Assembly: GCA_009768925.2 (NCBI GenBank)
Contig: VHIT02000054.1
Span: 558,001 to 622,000, forward strand
Reading direction: 5' to 3'
Source: Cryptosporidium bovis
Taxonomy: Eukaryota; Apicomplexa; Conoidasida; Eucoccidiorida; Cryptosporidiidae
Length of the DNA: 64,000 bases
Shown here: positions 9,805-19,963 of the stretch, one piece after another
How the letters are laid out: the number at the start of each line of letters is the position of its first letter
How positions within the stretch are numbered: position 1 is the first letter of the stretch
The notes under the pieces: model-generated
What the model saw: only the letters and a program-made list of their open reading frames with translations
Databases searched by the model: none
Told to the model about the DNA's origin: nothing
Program-made: the position numbers and the translations under genes

Positions 9805-11625
9805 CTATGTGTCATCTTCTTGATTATCGTCAATAATATAGTCTGCATCATTGAATAATTTCGAGAAACGGTCATCAGAAAGAAGAGATATAGCACGTTC
9901 TTGTTGACCTTTTTTGAGTTTTTTCTTTTGTCTTCTTTGTTTTTCAGACATTTTTTTAGATCTTTTATCATATTTATCTTTTTTTGCAAGTAGCTCTTCA
10001 CCACTATCCTCTTCTTCTGAAGAAATGAGCTCACCCTTTGCTTGTTTTTTAAGTTTATCAACAAATTTAAGGTTAATTTTAGTATTATCATTCGTATGTT
10101 GTTTATTGTTATTGACTTTAACAGGTATTCTCATTGGTGATTTTTCTTCCGTTTTTTTCCTGGCTATTTCCTTTTTATATCTATCATAATCAAATGGATT
10201 CAACAAGTCCTTAAGGTCGCTAAACATCTTACTATTCATAAGATAACCATGCAGATATGCCTTTAGGAAGGAAGTCCCTATAAGATGTTCAACCCCCCAC
10301 TCTTTAAGTTGTTCACTAGTGATAAACTGGTAATCATCATATATCCTTGATGATTTAAAGGAAGCTTGATCTTTTTTCAGATGATCTTCTTCTAATTCCT
10401 CAGTTATTGATTCCAAAAATGAACACCATTTTGGAGCAACACCCAAAATAGGAGCAAAATATATTCCTATCCTTGATTTGTCTCCCGTTGACATTATCAA
10501 TCCAGAATTTGGATATGTGCATATTGAAGACACAGGAAAGTCTGTTGTTATTGTTGCCATTAACCCATTATTATGTTTACTGTTGCTACCGTCATCATTA
10601 AGTTCATTCCATATTTTTATTGTCTGCTTATCTGATGTAACCAATACATCTTTACCTGTATTTTGACAATATGTATAATGCATATCCATAATTGGTAAAT
10701 CGCTTTTATGGGACTTTATTTCCAATGGTTTACTCGACCTAACATCATAAATAACAACATTTCCAGATGAAAGTCCAAGTGAAAATCTCAGTCCATCCTT
10801 TGAAAAACAACTAGTTGTTACAAACACTTCATTTTGGGTATTTGTATCAAACCAATCAAATTTGGAATAATTTCTATTATTACTTTCAATCACGTCATTT
10901 AATTCAGAAAATTTAACATTGTTGCTTACAGATGAGTTGTTTCTATTATTTGAGAATATATCATTTACTTTTAGCGAAGCTGCCACACTTCTATCTCTCA
11001 AATCCCAAAGTTCTATTTTTCCCTGATCTCCTCCTACCAATAACAACGGTAAAGTTGGCGATACTTTGCCTGTGTTAATATACTCCAATCCTGTATTTAA
11101 AGGTGCTAAAAACATTCCCGATTCTAAATCTAATCTATAGGTTTCATTTGTAGAGCCAAATATAAATAATTCCGCTGCACTATTTAAATATTCCATACTT
11201 CTTCCTTGTTTTGGAACTCTTACTCTACAGTGCCTGCCTCCCTGTGAGTGAAATTCAATGACTCTATCTGTCATCAAAAATACCAATTTTTTGTAATCCT
11301 CAGATAAGAATAGAAAATCATGCACCTCAAAGTCAAATCTTCTCATAAATTTCATTGATAATTCGTTTATGTCAAACATTCTCAACTCTGGTGGATATGT
11401 GCCTGTTCCAGCTATATACTGTCCATCCTGGCTTACTCTTATTCTACTAGAAGCTACAGTAAAGTCAAAATTTTGTAATATTTCTATCCTATTTCTGTAC
11501 TCTGATTCATATTTTAATAACTTTTTTTGCTTTTTAGAGTCCTCCAAATACTCTGGTAGTGATTTACCTCTTGAAAAGTCGTATATTGGTAAACCACCTG
11601 TTGTATACTGTACATGATACATCAT
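9805..11625 (-). CDS. NOL10: Nucleolar WD40 protein NOL10/Enp2 (SSU processome)
   Basis: Encodes 606 residues. The N-terminus has the family block GKSLPEYLEDSKK, followed by RRIE-type and SQDGQYIAGTGTYPPELR strands. A beta-propeller follows over roughly residues 40-390 (for example KIELWDLRDRSV and VVIYDVRSSKP). The last third is charged, with acidic/Lys-rich stretches, and the end RFSKLFNDADYIIDD fits the NUC153 motif seen at the C-terminus of this family. Enp2/NOL10 acts in the nucleolus in 18S rRNA processing within the small-subunit processome. The length is close to yeast Enp2. Two adjacent ATGs open the frame at 11625; either could be used. Confidence 0.9.
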   Translation of the reverse strand: MMYHVQYTTGGLPIYDFSRGKSLPEYLEDSKKQKKLLKYESEYRNRIEILQNFDFTVASSRIRVSQDGQYIAGTGTYPPELRMFDINELSMKFMRRFDFEVHDFLFLSEDYKKLVFLMTDRVIEFHSQGGRHCRVRVPKQGRSMEYLNSAAELFIFGSTNETYRLDLESGMFLAPLNTGLEYINTGKVSPTLPLLLVGGDQGKIELWDLRDRSVAASLKVNDIFSNNRNNSSVSNNVKFSELNDVIESNNRNYSKFDWFDTNTQNEVFVTTSCFSKDGLRFSLGLSSGNVVIYDVRSSKPLEIKSHKSDLPIMDMHYTYCQNTGKDVLVTSDKQTIKIWNELNDDGSNSKHNNGLMATITTDFPVSSICTYPNSGLIMSTGDKSRIGIYFAPILGVAPKWCSFLESITEELEEDHLKKDQASFKSSRIYDDYQFITSEQLKEWGVEHLIGTSFLKAYLHGYLMNSKMFSDLKDLLNPFDYDRYKKEIARKKTEEKSPMRIPVKVNNNKQHTNDNTKINLKFVDKLKKQAKGELISSEEEDSGEELLAKKDKYDKRSKKMSEKQRRQKKKLKKGQQERAISLLSDDRFSKLFNDADYIIDDNQEDDT

Positions 11626-12164
11626 TACTATCAGCTATTTACTTTGTCTTGCACCTAATTCAACGATGACCTGTCTATATCCCTAATTTTGAATTGTATC
11701 TGCACCGTTTTTCTCCTCCTGAATCCTTTTTTCCCCTTACCAGTTTTCTTTCCCTATATATTTAATATTACTATCACCTCTTATCTTCTCTTAAAATTCT
11801 GGCTTTTGTCAATGAATACTTTGAATTGGGCGCCACGCCATAATTTAGATCGTGACTAGTAGCTGTAATAAGGCGCATATGCATTGCTAACTATACAAGG
11901 CACCGATTTTATTTTTTTGGAGTACACTTAAATTCAGGTACCTTTTTTGGCGCCATGTATATGTGTATATTTATATTTTACATGAAATAAAACAGACAGA
12001 TTTTTGATTGTATAGTGGGTTATATAATGAAAACATATGCTAATTTGTAATTATTTGTAATAGTATTTTTGTTACTTGACTATATAATCGAGTAGTGTTA
12101 TATAAATTATTACCATAAAAAAGAGGATAAAATTGTTTACAGAGAAGAGTATCGCTCAGACATG

Positions 12165-12195
<31 letters not shown>

Positions 12196-12594
12196 AACAG
12201 AATCTCTGTTTTGTTATCATACAGATACCAAATTTTATAGTGATTATGTGTATTACAAAGAATCAAGGCTTTTGTATTTATATTTATTTAATATACATAA
12301 AAGCCGTGTCATTATTTACAGCTTAAAAATAAATTGTCACATTAATTTAACAAATGGCGCTACACGCCATACTTTAAATAGTGAAGTTACCGCCAAAACC
12401 CCCGAAATTAATGCTAAATTTGGTGATCACGAAGGTGATTTCGTGATGCCTAGATTGATAGGTAGGGAAAAGGAAGAGAAAAGTATAGACGAGTTGCAAT
12501 AATTTATTGCTAAATTTGTTACCCACAGGTTTTTTCTATTTTTTGAAAGAAGAAACAATTGAGATATTTCAGAACATATATATTTTTAAATATA
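11626..12594. promoter_or_regulatory. Divergent promoter region with three GGCGC words
   Basis: This 0.97 kb gap lies between the starts of NOL10 and the AAGAB-like gene. It holds GGGCGCCACGCC at 11828-11839, TTGGCGCCA at 11947-11955 and TGGCGC at 12355-12360 followed by ACGCCAT. A perfect (AT)n run covers 12169-12195. The 84-codon open frame at 12248-12502 is probably chance, since it contains one of these words and has no domain. Confidence 0.45.
12169..12195. repeat. (AT)n microsatellite
   Basis: An uninterrupted dinucleotide run of about 13 units, intergenic, likely length-variable between isolates. Confidence 0.9.
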
Positions 12595-13443
12595 ATGTTG
12601 TATATCATAGGAAACAATATAAAATATAGTGGTTATTTGAGAAATATACTTGTTGGTTTAGAAGACACTAACTCAATATTAGAATACAAGAAGAAAACAA
12701 AGAGTAATGATTCTTTAATCGTTGATTGTAAAGATAATATACATATTCCTTCTGATGTAATAGTAAAAACCAAATACTATGATGCAAAAATCTCAGTTTT
12801 AAATGCAACGATAGATGAATATTTGTCATTTAACATTGATGAGAAAAAAAAACCCAATGCAATACTTTTATTTTTTGATGGAGATTATAATGCGAATAAA
12901 TATGATGAATTATTTAAAAAATTAGGAAAAGATTTTGGTAAAACAGATGAAAACAATATTTCAGATGATTATTATTCCGATTATCAATCTAATGATAATA
13001 TTACAAGAGTATGTTGTTTGATTAAAGACAAAAATAACGCTAATAATATTGAAATGAGTAAACTTTTAAATGTGTGTAATGAATTTAGTTTCGAACTAAT
13101 AGTTATTTCTGAAATAAAAGACGTCTGTCCAAAAAACACAAATGACAGTGAAAGTGAGATAATTGAATATTCTCCTTTAAATGGAATAATAAGGACAATA
13201 GAAGCATTACATTGTACTATTTGGGATACTATACATAGAAAAAACACACACAATTCAGAGTCAAACATTGGTCAAAGTAATATAGATATTGAAAATTCAT
13301 TTAATCAATTTGACTTAATTAATTCAATGATGTCCAATCTTTCGTCCGAAATAAAGCATTTAAATGATCAAGAAAGGAGAGGTAAAGCTTCTAAGATAAT
13401 GTTTGATATAATTAAACACCTTAACATTGATTTCGATGAGTAA
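12595..13443 (+). CDS. Alpha/gamma-adaptin-binding protein p34 (AAGAB)-like
   Basis: Encodes 282 residues. The frame is open upstream to a non-ATG codon at 12559, but the first ATG is 12595 and matches the family's N-terminal strand. Several blocks follow the order seen in p34/AAGAB: a short strand and helix ending NILVGLEDT; KYYDAKISVLNA; KPNAILLFFDG; a strand with RVCCLIKD; NEFSFELIVISE; GIIRTIEALHCTIWDTI; and a C-terminal helical pair with LNDQERRGKASKIMFDIIKHL. p34 is a Rab-like fold protein that chaperones AP-1/AP-2 adaptor assembly in clathrin traffic. An Asn/Ser-rich insert sits before the C-terminal helices. Identity is low, so this is a motif-order call. Confidence 0.6.
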   Translation: MLYIIGNNIKYSGYLRNILVGLEDTNSILEYKKKTKSNDSLIVDCKDNIHIPSDVIVKTKYYDAKISVLNATIDEYLSFNIDEKKKPNAILLFFDGDYNANKYDELFKKLGKDFGKTDENNISDDYYSDYQSNDNITRVCCLIKDKNNANNIEMSKLLNVCNEFSFELIVISEIKDVCPKNTNDSESEIIEYSPLNGIIRTIEALHCTIWDTIHRKNTHNSESNIGQSNIDIENSFNQFDLINSMMSNLSSEIKHLNDQERRGKASKIMFDIIKHLNIDFDE

Positions 13444-13975
13444 CATCTATACTGAAATACTGTTATTTTTATTGTATAGTGTCACAGTTGACCACCATTA
13501 TATGTAAATAAAATGGAATTTTTATCTTTATTCATTTAATTAGTTTTACTTATTGTTTCCATAATTAAATTGAATTTGTTTATGCTAGTTAGGTTTGGTA
13601 AAACTCGGTTAAATCAGTCTTGTTTAATTAAGTTGAACCTAATTCTATTTGAATTTAAATGACCTGATTTATCTTATTGTCTTCATTCTTCTTTCTCCTT
13701 ATTCATTATTTAGGTTCCTGTATTACATGTTTTTTCTCATTAAAAAAGAATGTTTACGTATATTTATATGAAACGGTAATGTCACTGCGATTGTAATTAT
13801 AATTACATATAAAAACAATATATATACCAATACGTGTATATAAGCACATTTAATATATAAATACAATCTGTAGTGTTAAATATATTGTATATACATAAAT
13901 GTATCGTACTTAATATTACTGGGTTATGCATATATCATTAAAAGATGTAAATTGAGGCCAATTTCGTCCATTAAC
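13444..13975. other. Convergent intergenic gap, nothing recognised
   Basis: 0.53 kb between two gene 3' ends. AT-rich with T-rich runs that could be 3' UTR; no open frame or GC-rich word. Confidence 0.5.
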
Positions 13976-14135
13976 CTATTCATCCAATTCAAACTCGAAA
14001 TTAGTTATTGGTATCCCATCTATAAACTGTCTCAAATTACTTTTACCTTTCACGATAACGGGAACTGTTTTGGTTTCATTATTTTTACCTTTAATTACAA
14101 TAGTTTTTGTAGAGGATTCAGAAAAAATTTTACTG

Positions 14136-14180
<45 letters not shown>

Positions 14181-15490
14181 TAAGGCGAAATGGTGACCAA
14201 CTCCTCATTTTTTGAAAGTACCTCCCCTTCATCTGCAGAAACAAAATTGCCGGAAGTGTTAAAAGGCGACGCTACAGAAGATATAAATTCTTGAGTGGTG
14301 TCCAAAGCGTAGGATCCACTTGATTTTGAACTACTTCCAAGAGAAGTGTCCAAACTATCCATATCTAGATACAAGTCACCTTCCAGTTCAGCTTCTACAA
14401 TAATACAAGTACAAGATTGGTCACACTTCTGAAATTTATCCTCAAATGTATTTCTATCAAAAAATATAACATTTTTTGAACAATGACAATTTTCATTCGA
14501 GCAAGATAAACCATCCTCAAGAATGGGATTACATGGCATTGGTTTATATATATCATAAAAAGTACCCCTATTCTTAGTCTTCATAATCATTCCATAAGCC
14601 CTATTTATATATGTACTCTCCTCGACAAGAGTTAGATCTGAGTTTATATGATCTGGAACTAAATGTTTCGATACCTCATATATTGCCTGAACACCTTCTA
14701 ATGTAGAGAGTGTATGACCAATACCGAAAAATAGTCTTTGATTTATATTTTTAAAACCAAGATCATTTAAAAAAGCAATTGACTGAGTAAATACATCTAA
14801 TGATACAACCACATCATCAGATCCATGAAAAACCAGTACACTTAAATTATCTTTCTTATCTTCATCAACCTTAAAATCAAATAATTCATTGTTATATTGA
14901 GAATTTTCACCGTATTGCAACTGTGTTGACATAGGTATCCATCCAGATATTCCTATCACACCACCCAATGTAATCCCTTTTATTGTTACCGCTGTACCTA
15001 GTGCCATTGCAGAACCTTGGGAGAATCCAACTAAAAATATTCTACTTGGACTTATTCCCTTATTAATCTCACCTCTAATTATATTTTGTATTCTTTCTGC
15101 GCTTTCTAAAATACCTGTCGTATCCTCCATATTAGCTGATGGAGAAAATGATGTTATATCAAACCATGCTGGGCACTTATTGCCGTTAAGCGCTGTTATT
15201 CTTCTATATCTAGATGTTGGTAGTATCCACTTTGTTTCGGGAAGATATCCTCTATTAATGACAAATAATGCGAATTTCTCCCAATCCATTGCTGAACCAC
15301 ACAAGCCATGCAACCATACTATGACACTATCATAATTAGGCGGAGTGTAGTTCAGACCACATTTCCCGTACGTATCTCCACGTTTTAGTTTAGTCGTTCG
15401 CCCTCTTCTTCTTAAACACTCAACATTTATTGACATTAACACTGTTGCCATTACAAATACCAACTTTGCGCCTTTCTTTAGTATCTGCAT
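13976..15490 (-). CDS. Secreted acyl-protein-thioesterase/carboxylesterase-like hydrolase with Thr-rich tail
   Basis: Encodes 504 residues from the ATG at 15490. The frame extends three codons upstream to a non-ATG codon. A signal peptide is likely at residues 1-26 (hydrophobic VFVMATVLMSINVEC). The alpha/beta-hydrolase fold follows: WLHGLCGSAMDWE (oxyanion loop), nucleophile GFSQG near residue 155, acid HGSDDVV near 221 and His in GIGHTLS near 258. This is the complete Ser-Asp-His triad of the acyl-protein thioesterase/phospholipase-carboxylesterase family. Beyond residue 290 comes about 210 residues foreign to that family: a Cys-rich segment (CSNENCHCSKN, CDQSCTC), a Ser-rich stretch, a run of about 15 Thr, and a basic end. 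APTs are normally cytosolic and about 230 residues long, so the signal peptide and tail suggest a secretory-pathway or surface enzyme. The substrate is unknown. Confidence 0.8.
14137..14181. repeat. (TAG)n trinucleotide repeat encoding poly-Thr
   Basis: About 15 perfect units inside the hydrolase gene, read on the minus strand as ACT codons for threonine. Because it is in frame, length change adds or removes Thr residues without breaking the gene; it would be a polymorphic marker. Confidence 0.95.
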
Positions 15491-16731
15491 TTTCAGCAAA
15501 TATCTAAGCCTATCATATATATTAGTATTACTTAGGGTACTTATATCAATATAAATATATTACTTTAATTGTCCCTTGTACTTTGTTTTACTATTTGTTT
15601 ATATCACTCAGCTAAACACAGGCATGAAGGAACATCTGAAAAACCACTATTCTATTTTTTACCTGACAGCTTAAACCACCCTTGTTTGGTTCTTTCCTCT
15701 GCTATTTGCTTTTTTTTGCAGCTTATGCACCATTATTATATGTTTGACGGAGACGTATGCGTCGGTTTCGAGTATAATTTGATTATTATTGATGCATAAA
15801 ACATAATTAAGTTGGGTACAGCTACAACCAATGTAAGGAATAAAATTAATGAAATACTGGGCATGAAGGTGTGAATATATTGACACCTCCATCTGGGTTC
15901 ATAAGGATATGTGATTGTAAACCGAATGTTCATTGAATTTTATATTTAATTATTCATCATTATGATGGTGCCAGTTGCACTTCCCGCCTTTTCTTTCCAT
16001 TACTTTTGTTTATTTGTTTAATTCTTTTTGCAAGGATGCATTTTTTAGTGAAGCATTTCTTCATTCTTACCATTACTTGTTTGCCTTTCCCATTATTTCA
16101 CTTTATATTTCGGTATGTTATTCGCTTTTAAATCGAGGAAATTAATCCACACTCGGTATTTTCCTTTAATATTGGTGATCCGCGTTAGCTTTGGTGCATA
16201 TTATTGCTGGTTTTAAATGTAATACCAGGTTTACGGGGTGTTCTTCTTGCAAATCTTTCCTGAGTACATTTTCTAATAAACTTATCACTGGAACATTGGT
16301 TTCTATTGGAGAATCGGATCTCTGTAATACTCGTTCTCAAGTAGCCAATCACGCCCTGTACATTTTGCATTTCCCCACATCTGACTTACTACATTAAGAG
16401 TAGTAATAACAAATGCATGCCACTTTTACCTCAAGTAAGCGCACATCTTTGACACTATTTCTATGTTTAATGGCGAGCTACGCGCTAGATCATCCAGGTA
16501 AGTCAGAAAGTGAGAAGAAAGAAGAAAACAGTCCGCTTTTTGTAGTGAAAGTGAACACTATTGTATGAATTGAGTAAATAAACAAAAGAAAACATTAATT
16601 TTAAGCCAGAATATTTCACCTAATGATATAAACAGTCCTAGAGAACAGGTTGTACATTTGCCTCGTGTTTATACACAGGAATTGGGCGCCAAAACCATAT
16701 GCAATATAAACCATTAAAATGCACAAGATTA
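15491..16731. promoter_or_regulatory. Long gap upstream of the hydrolase, with a less AT-rich block of unclear nature
   Basis: 1.24 kb. E2F-like words: TTCCCGCC at 15981-15988 and TTGGGCGCCAAAA at 16682-16694. TGCATGC lies at 16414-16420. Two blocks, about 15570-15900 and 16185-16400, are visibly less AT-rich than their surroundings and open in several frames on both strands, without any recognisable protein. They could be exons of a small gene or a non-coding transcript; none is called. Confidence 0.4.
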
Positions 16732-17631
16732 TTAAGAAGTAAGACTTTGGCTATAAAACCCGTATAAAAGTTCGTCTTTACAGAGATTCCACACGACATT
16801 TTCGGTAAACCCTCCAGCTCTTTGTCTTAATTCAATCGGAATGTTATTTTTGCGTTGTATTTGGTCCCTGGAGGTAATGTTAGTGTCGATTGGATTTGGA
16901 ATATTCTTTCCAAGAGCAAAAGTTCCAGAACCATTATTGTTGTTTTTGTTATTTTGGTTATCCTTTTTGTTTGAATAATTATGAAAAAATTCTGGATATT
17001 CGCTTTGTAGCGGATGAATTATCTGTAGGTGATCTATATAAGTATTTTGAGAAAGTTGGTTTAATTGTTCATAAAATATCCCCTCTTGATTAACAATTTC
17101 AATAATAGAATTCTTTAATTTTGTTTCATCCCTCGTTTTCCTTTCTAATATGGAAATCTGATTGTCTTTTGAATATTGATTTAAGCGTTCCTGTATGCCT
17201 TTTTTTTCACTATCGTTACTATATATCAATTTATATATATAATCTTCCCTTTTTTCAAGATAGTCATTATAACAAGGAGTGTCTTTAAAATCGTTTCTAG
17301 ACTCATTCATTATTGAATAGACGTACTTTCTGTATGTGTTTTCTTGCTTCAAAAACTCGGTCTCGCCGTATTCATAGTCTAATACATATCTAACGTAATT
17401 CAAACAAACTGGACAAATATTGTTATTCGTTTTAGATACAGTTGAATTCTTTTTATTTACTTTATTTGAACATTCTGAACAAAAACAATGTCCGCATGGA
17501 TCACCATAATATATTTTAATATCATTTTTAAAGTATACATCAGTCGTACATAATGGACATTTCGACGGAGATATCACTGCCTCACAATTACCATTTGGAA
17601 ATTCACTTCGTGTTTCAATTCCAGTGCTCAT
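16732..17631 (-). CDS. MAT1: CDK-activating kinase assembly factor MAT1 (TFIIH subunit Tfb3)
   Basis: Encodes 299 residues. An N-terminal C3HC4 RING at about 22-80 begins CPLCTTDVYF, has GHCFCSEC in the middle and ends CPVC. The MAT1 linker block follows, with EFLKQENTYRKYVYSIMNES and then DYLEKREDYIYKLIY. A helical centre follows, and the C-terminus GGFTENVVWNLCKDELLYGF matches the family's terminal motif that contacts the cyclin H-CDK pair. MAT1 is the third subunit that assembles and activates CAK and joins it to TFIIH. It is about the usual length (human 309). It is divergent from the cyclin H gene at 18367, with a TTTGGCGGCAAA word between them. Confidence 0.9.
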   Translation of the reverse strand: MSTGIETRSEFPNGNCEAVISPSKCPLCTTDVYFKNDIKIYYGDPCGHCFCSECSNKVNKKNSTVSKTNNNICPVCLNYVRYVLDYEYGETEFLKQENTYRKYVYSIMNESRNDFKDTPCYNDYLEKREDYIYKLIYSNDSEKKGIQERLNQYSKDNQISILERKTRDETKLKNSIIEIVNQEGIFYEQLNQLSQNTYIDHLQIIHPLQSEYPEFFHNYSNKKDNQNNKNNNNGSGTFALGKNIPNPIDTNITSRDQIQRKNNIPIELRQRAGGFTENVVWNLCKDELLYGFYSQSLTS

Positions 17632-18366
17632 TACTTAGGATAATGATGTCTATTTCCTTTTTATTCACTCTATTGGTTGAATGTATTGTTCCTCAAAAAT
17701 AAAAGAAGGCTCAGTATTCCATTATTAATAAAGATCTTGCTGCCCTGTACATATGCATATGTACATATAGTGATTTCTTAACGGAGTTCAATTAAAAAAT
17801 CATATTCAGCATTTTAATTGGTCTTACTTTTTCTTGTTTATGAAAAATTTGTTTTTACTAATCTTTCTGCTTTAAACGACTGTAATTAGTAATTTGTTAC
17901 ATTTATGATTTGGCGGCAAACTCTAATTGAGTTATTTCTTTGTCCGTAACGGTGAAAAAAGTTGTTGTAAGATAATAGGGAGTTGACACTTTTTGAAATT
18001 ATAAAGAATTATTGTTCTATTTGTATTTGTTATTTTACTTGATTTTTTTCAAGCCTATACTTAAGAAAACGTCCAAAATATCTGAACTTATGTGACTAGG
18101 CAGGAATTATTGCATGTATAATATATATATGTGATGTATGTATATATGTACTTATATGTACATACATCATACTTGAATATATAAATATATATTATATATG
18201 TGGTATTTTCGTGTTGTATTGTAAATATTATAATTAATCTTATTGAATTTTCTTATTAATTGTCAGATTTCTAAGGTTGACTTTTGATGGAAAATAATCA
18301 CATTTCAAATATAAAATAACATAAATATTCCAATATATATTTTAGTGGGTTCTTTATAGCAATAAA
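17632..18366. promoter_or_regulatory. Shared promoter of MAT1 and cyclin H
   Basis: 735 bp between divergent starts. TTTGGCGGCAAA at 17909-17920 lies about 280 bp from the MAT1 start and is a close match to a canonical E2F site. 18118-18200 is rich in short TA/GTACATA inverted repeats (TGTACTTATATGTACA and neighbours). Confidence 0.45.
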
Positions 18367-19657
18367 ATGAGCAATAACAATTACCCATCTGAGTCACACC
18401 ATTTAAATCACTGGATATTCAGCTCTGAAGACTCCTTAAGAGAAATAAAAAATGAATGCAATGAAAAAGCAAAGGAAAACTGGAGATACGTATTTAGTCA
18501 ATCAATAAGCTCTGGAACAAGTAACAGTGTAGATTTGGAGCAGTTATTGTTAACAACAAAGGAGGAGGAAACTCTTGTATCTTACTTTGGAAAACAACTT
18601 GTTGAGTTTTGTAATCACAAACAACTTCCTTTCTTATCTAAATATAATGCCTCTTTGATATATCAAAGATTCTTCACCCACCAGAGTGTGATGGATTATG
18701 ATCCCAGAATAATTATATTTACAAGCATATCACTAGCTCTTAAACTTGAGGAGTATGGTCTTCATTTTACATTGGAAAAACTCTTCGGTGACGTTCCTGG
18801 ATTAAATATAAGAGATGTATTTCTGCATGAGTTAACTGTTTGTAATACTCTCAAATTTCATCTATATATTTTAAATCCAAGAAATACCCTCGAAGGTTTA
18901 AGACTTTTATATAAAAAATACTATATTGATATTTTTAGGGATGACGAATCCAGCGAAAAAAAGACCTATCTTTTGAATTTGCTTTCTAAAGTTATAATTA
19001 AGGCCGAAACATACATATTAATGGTATTGCATACACTGTAAGTTGAATTATATTGTGTTGTATTTTTCTTTTAAAACGGCAAAGAAAGTAATATCTTTTA
19101 ATATAAATGTATTTGCAAAAATTAACCTAAATTTATCTATTAATGAATCCTATATTTAAAATGGTCAATATAAATGTCTTGCTGTTTTATTTTAATAAGA
19201 AAAATAAGCATTAGTGGGAATACGTGTTTGTGAGTGAGTTGTTCAAAATGATTCGCACGGTACCTATTCCCCAAAATTTACATTTTTTAAAATCAATTTG
19301 ACTGTTTCTTCCTTTAGATGTTTCCTGTTGTACACACCTTCTCAGGTTTCAGTTACACTTTTTGACATCAGTGCAAAAGAACTTAATTTGCCAAATTCAA
19401 GTGAATTTTTAAAGAAAATACTTAGAGAAATACACCAGACAAATGATTCTAGAATAGAAAATGAATCTACAAACTCAAGTTTGAGAATAATTCACTCAAT
19501 TAGTGAACTTGTAATTCATACATTAGAAACAGAAAGGATTAAGAAAGAAACAGACAGTGACTACGACGAAAACGAGGCGACAAGAATACTTGATAAATTG
19601 TCTAGATTGCAGAGAAAAAGGAACAAAGAGATGAAAAAGAGAAAGAAGGGAAATTAA
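18367..19657 (+). CDS. Cyclin H-like CAK cyclin, two exons
   Basis: Exons are 18367-19037 and 19318-19657. The donor is GTAAGT, and the acceptor TTCCTTTAG follows a T-rich tract. Splicing joins phase 2 and gives 336 residues. Reading through would stop after LMVLHTL; splicing instead yields LHTLCFLLYTPSQVSVTLF, which restores the second cyclin fold helix typical of cyclin H. The first cyclin box spans about 70-190: KYNASLIYQRFFTHQSVMDY, then IIFTSISLALKLEE, then LKFHLYILNPRNTLEGLRLL. The N-terminus (HHLNHWIFSSEDSLREIK) also resembles cyclin H. With CDK7 and MAT1 it would form CAK, phosphorylating CDK T-loops and the RNA polymerase II tail. The 280-nt intron is the longest placed in this window. 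A highly charged C-terminus ends the protein. Confidence 0.85.
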
Positions 19658-19963
19658 ATTTTTATCCTTTACAAATTTGTAATTAAAAGGGTTAAATTCT
19701 TTATTGAAAAAAGAAAAGACCGATACATGTATTATACACAATACTATAAGTTAAACATATATATATATATATATATATGCATAGTCTTGAATGAGTAATA
19801 TTTCAAGTCAAACAAAACAAGTACATATTTAGTTTTTCAATGTTTGAATTCACTCTTAGTGCTTTAAATTCAAATATAAATTTACTAATGACATTGTTAT
19901 CTGCTTTATTTGTAGCTATATGAATATTAAAAAAATGAAGTGACAATACTTCTCCCATGGGTT
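19658..19963. other. Convergent gap with (TA)n run
   Basis: 306 bp between the 3' ends of cyclin H and the RING-RAWUL gene. A (AT)n microsatellite occupies 19757-19778; nothing else is seen. Confidence 0.6.

Noticed and set aside
12248..12502. 84-codon plus-strand frame before the AAGAB-like gene
   Set aside because: No domain, contains an intergenic GGCGC word, and the AAGAB-like gene already has a complete N-terminus from 12595.
15569..15933. Overlapping small frames on both strands
   Set aside because: Hydrophobic and Cys/His-rich without domains; several frames are open at once, so composition rather than coding explains them.
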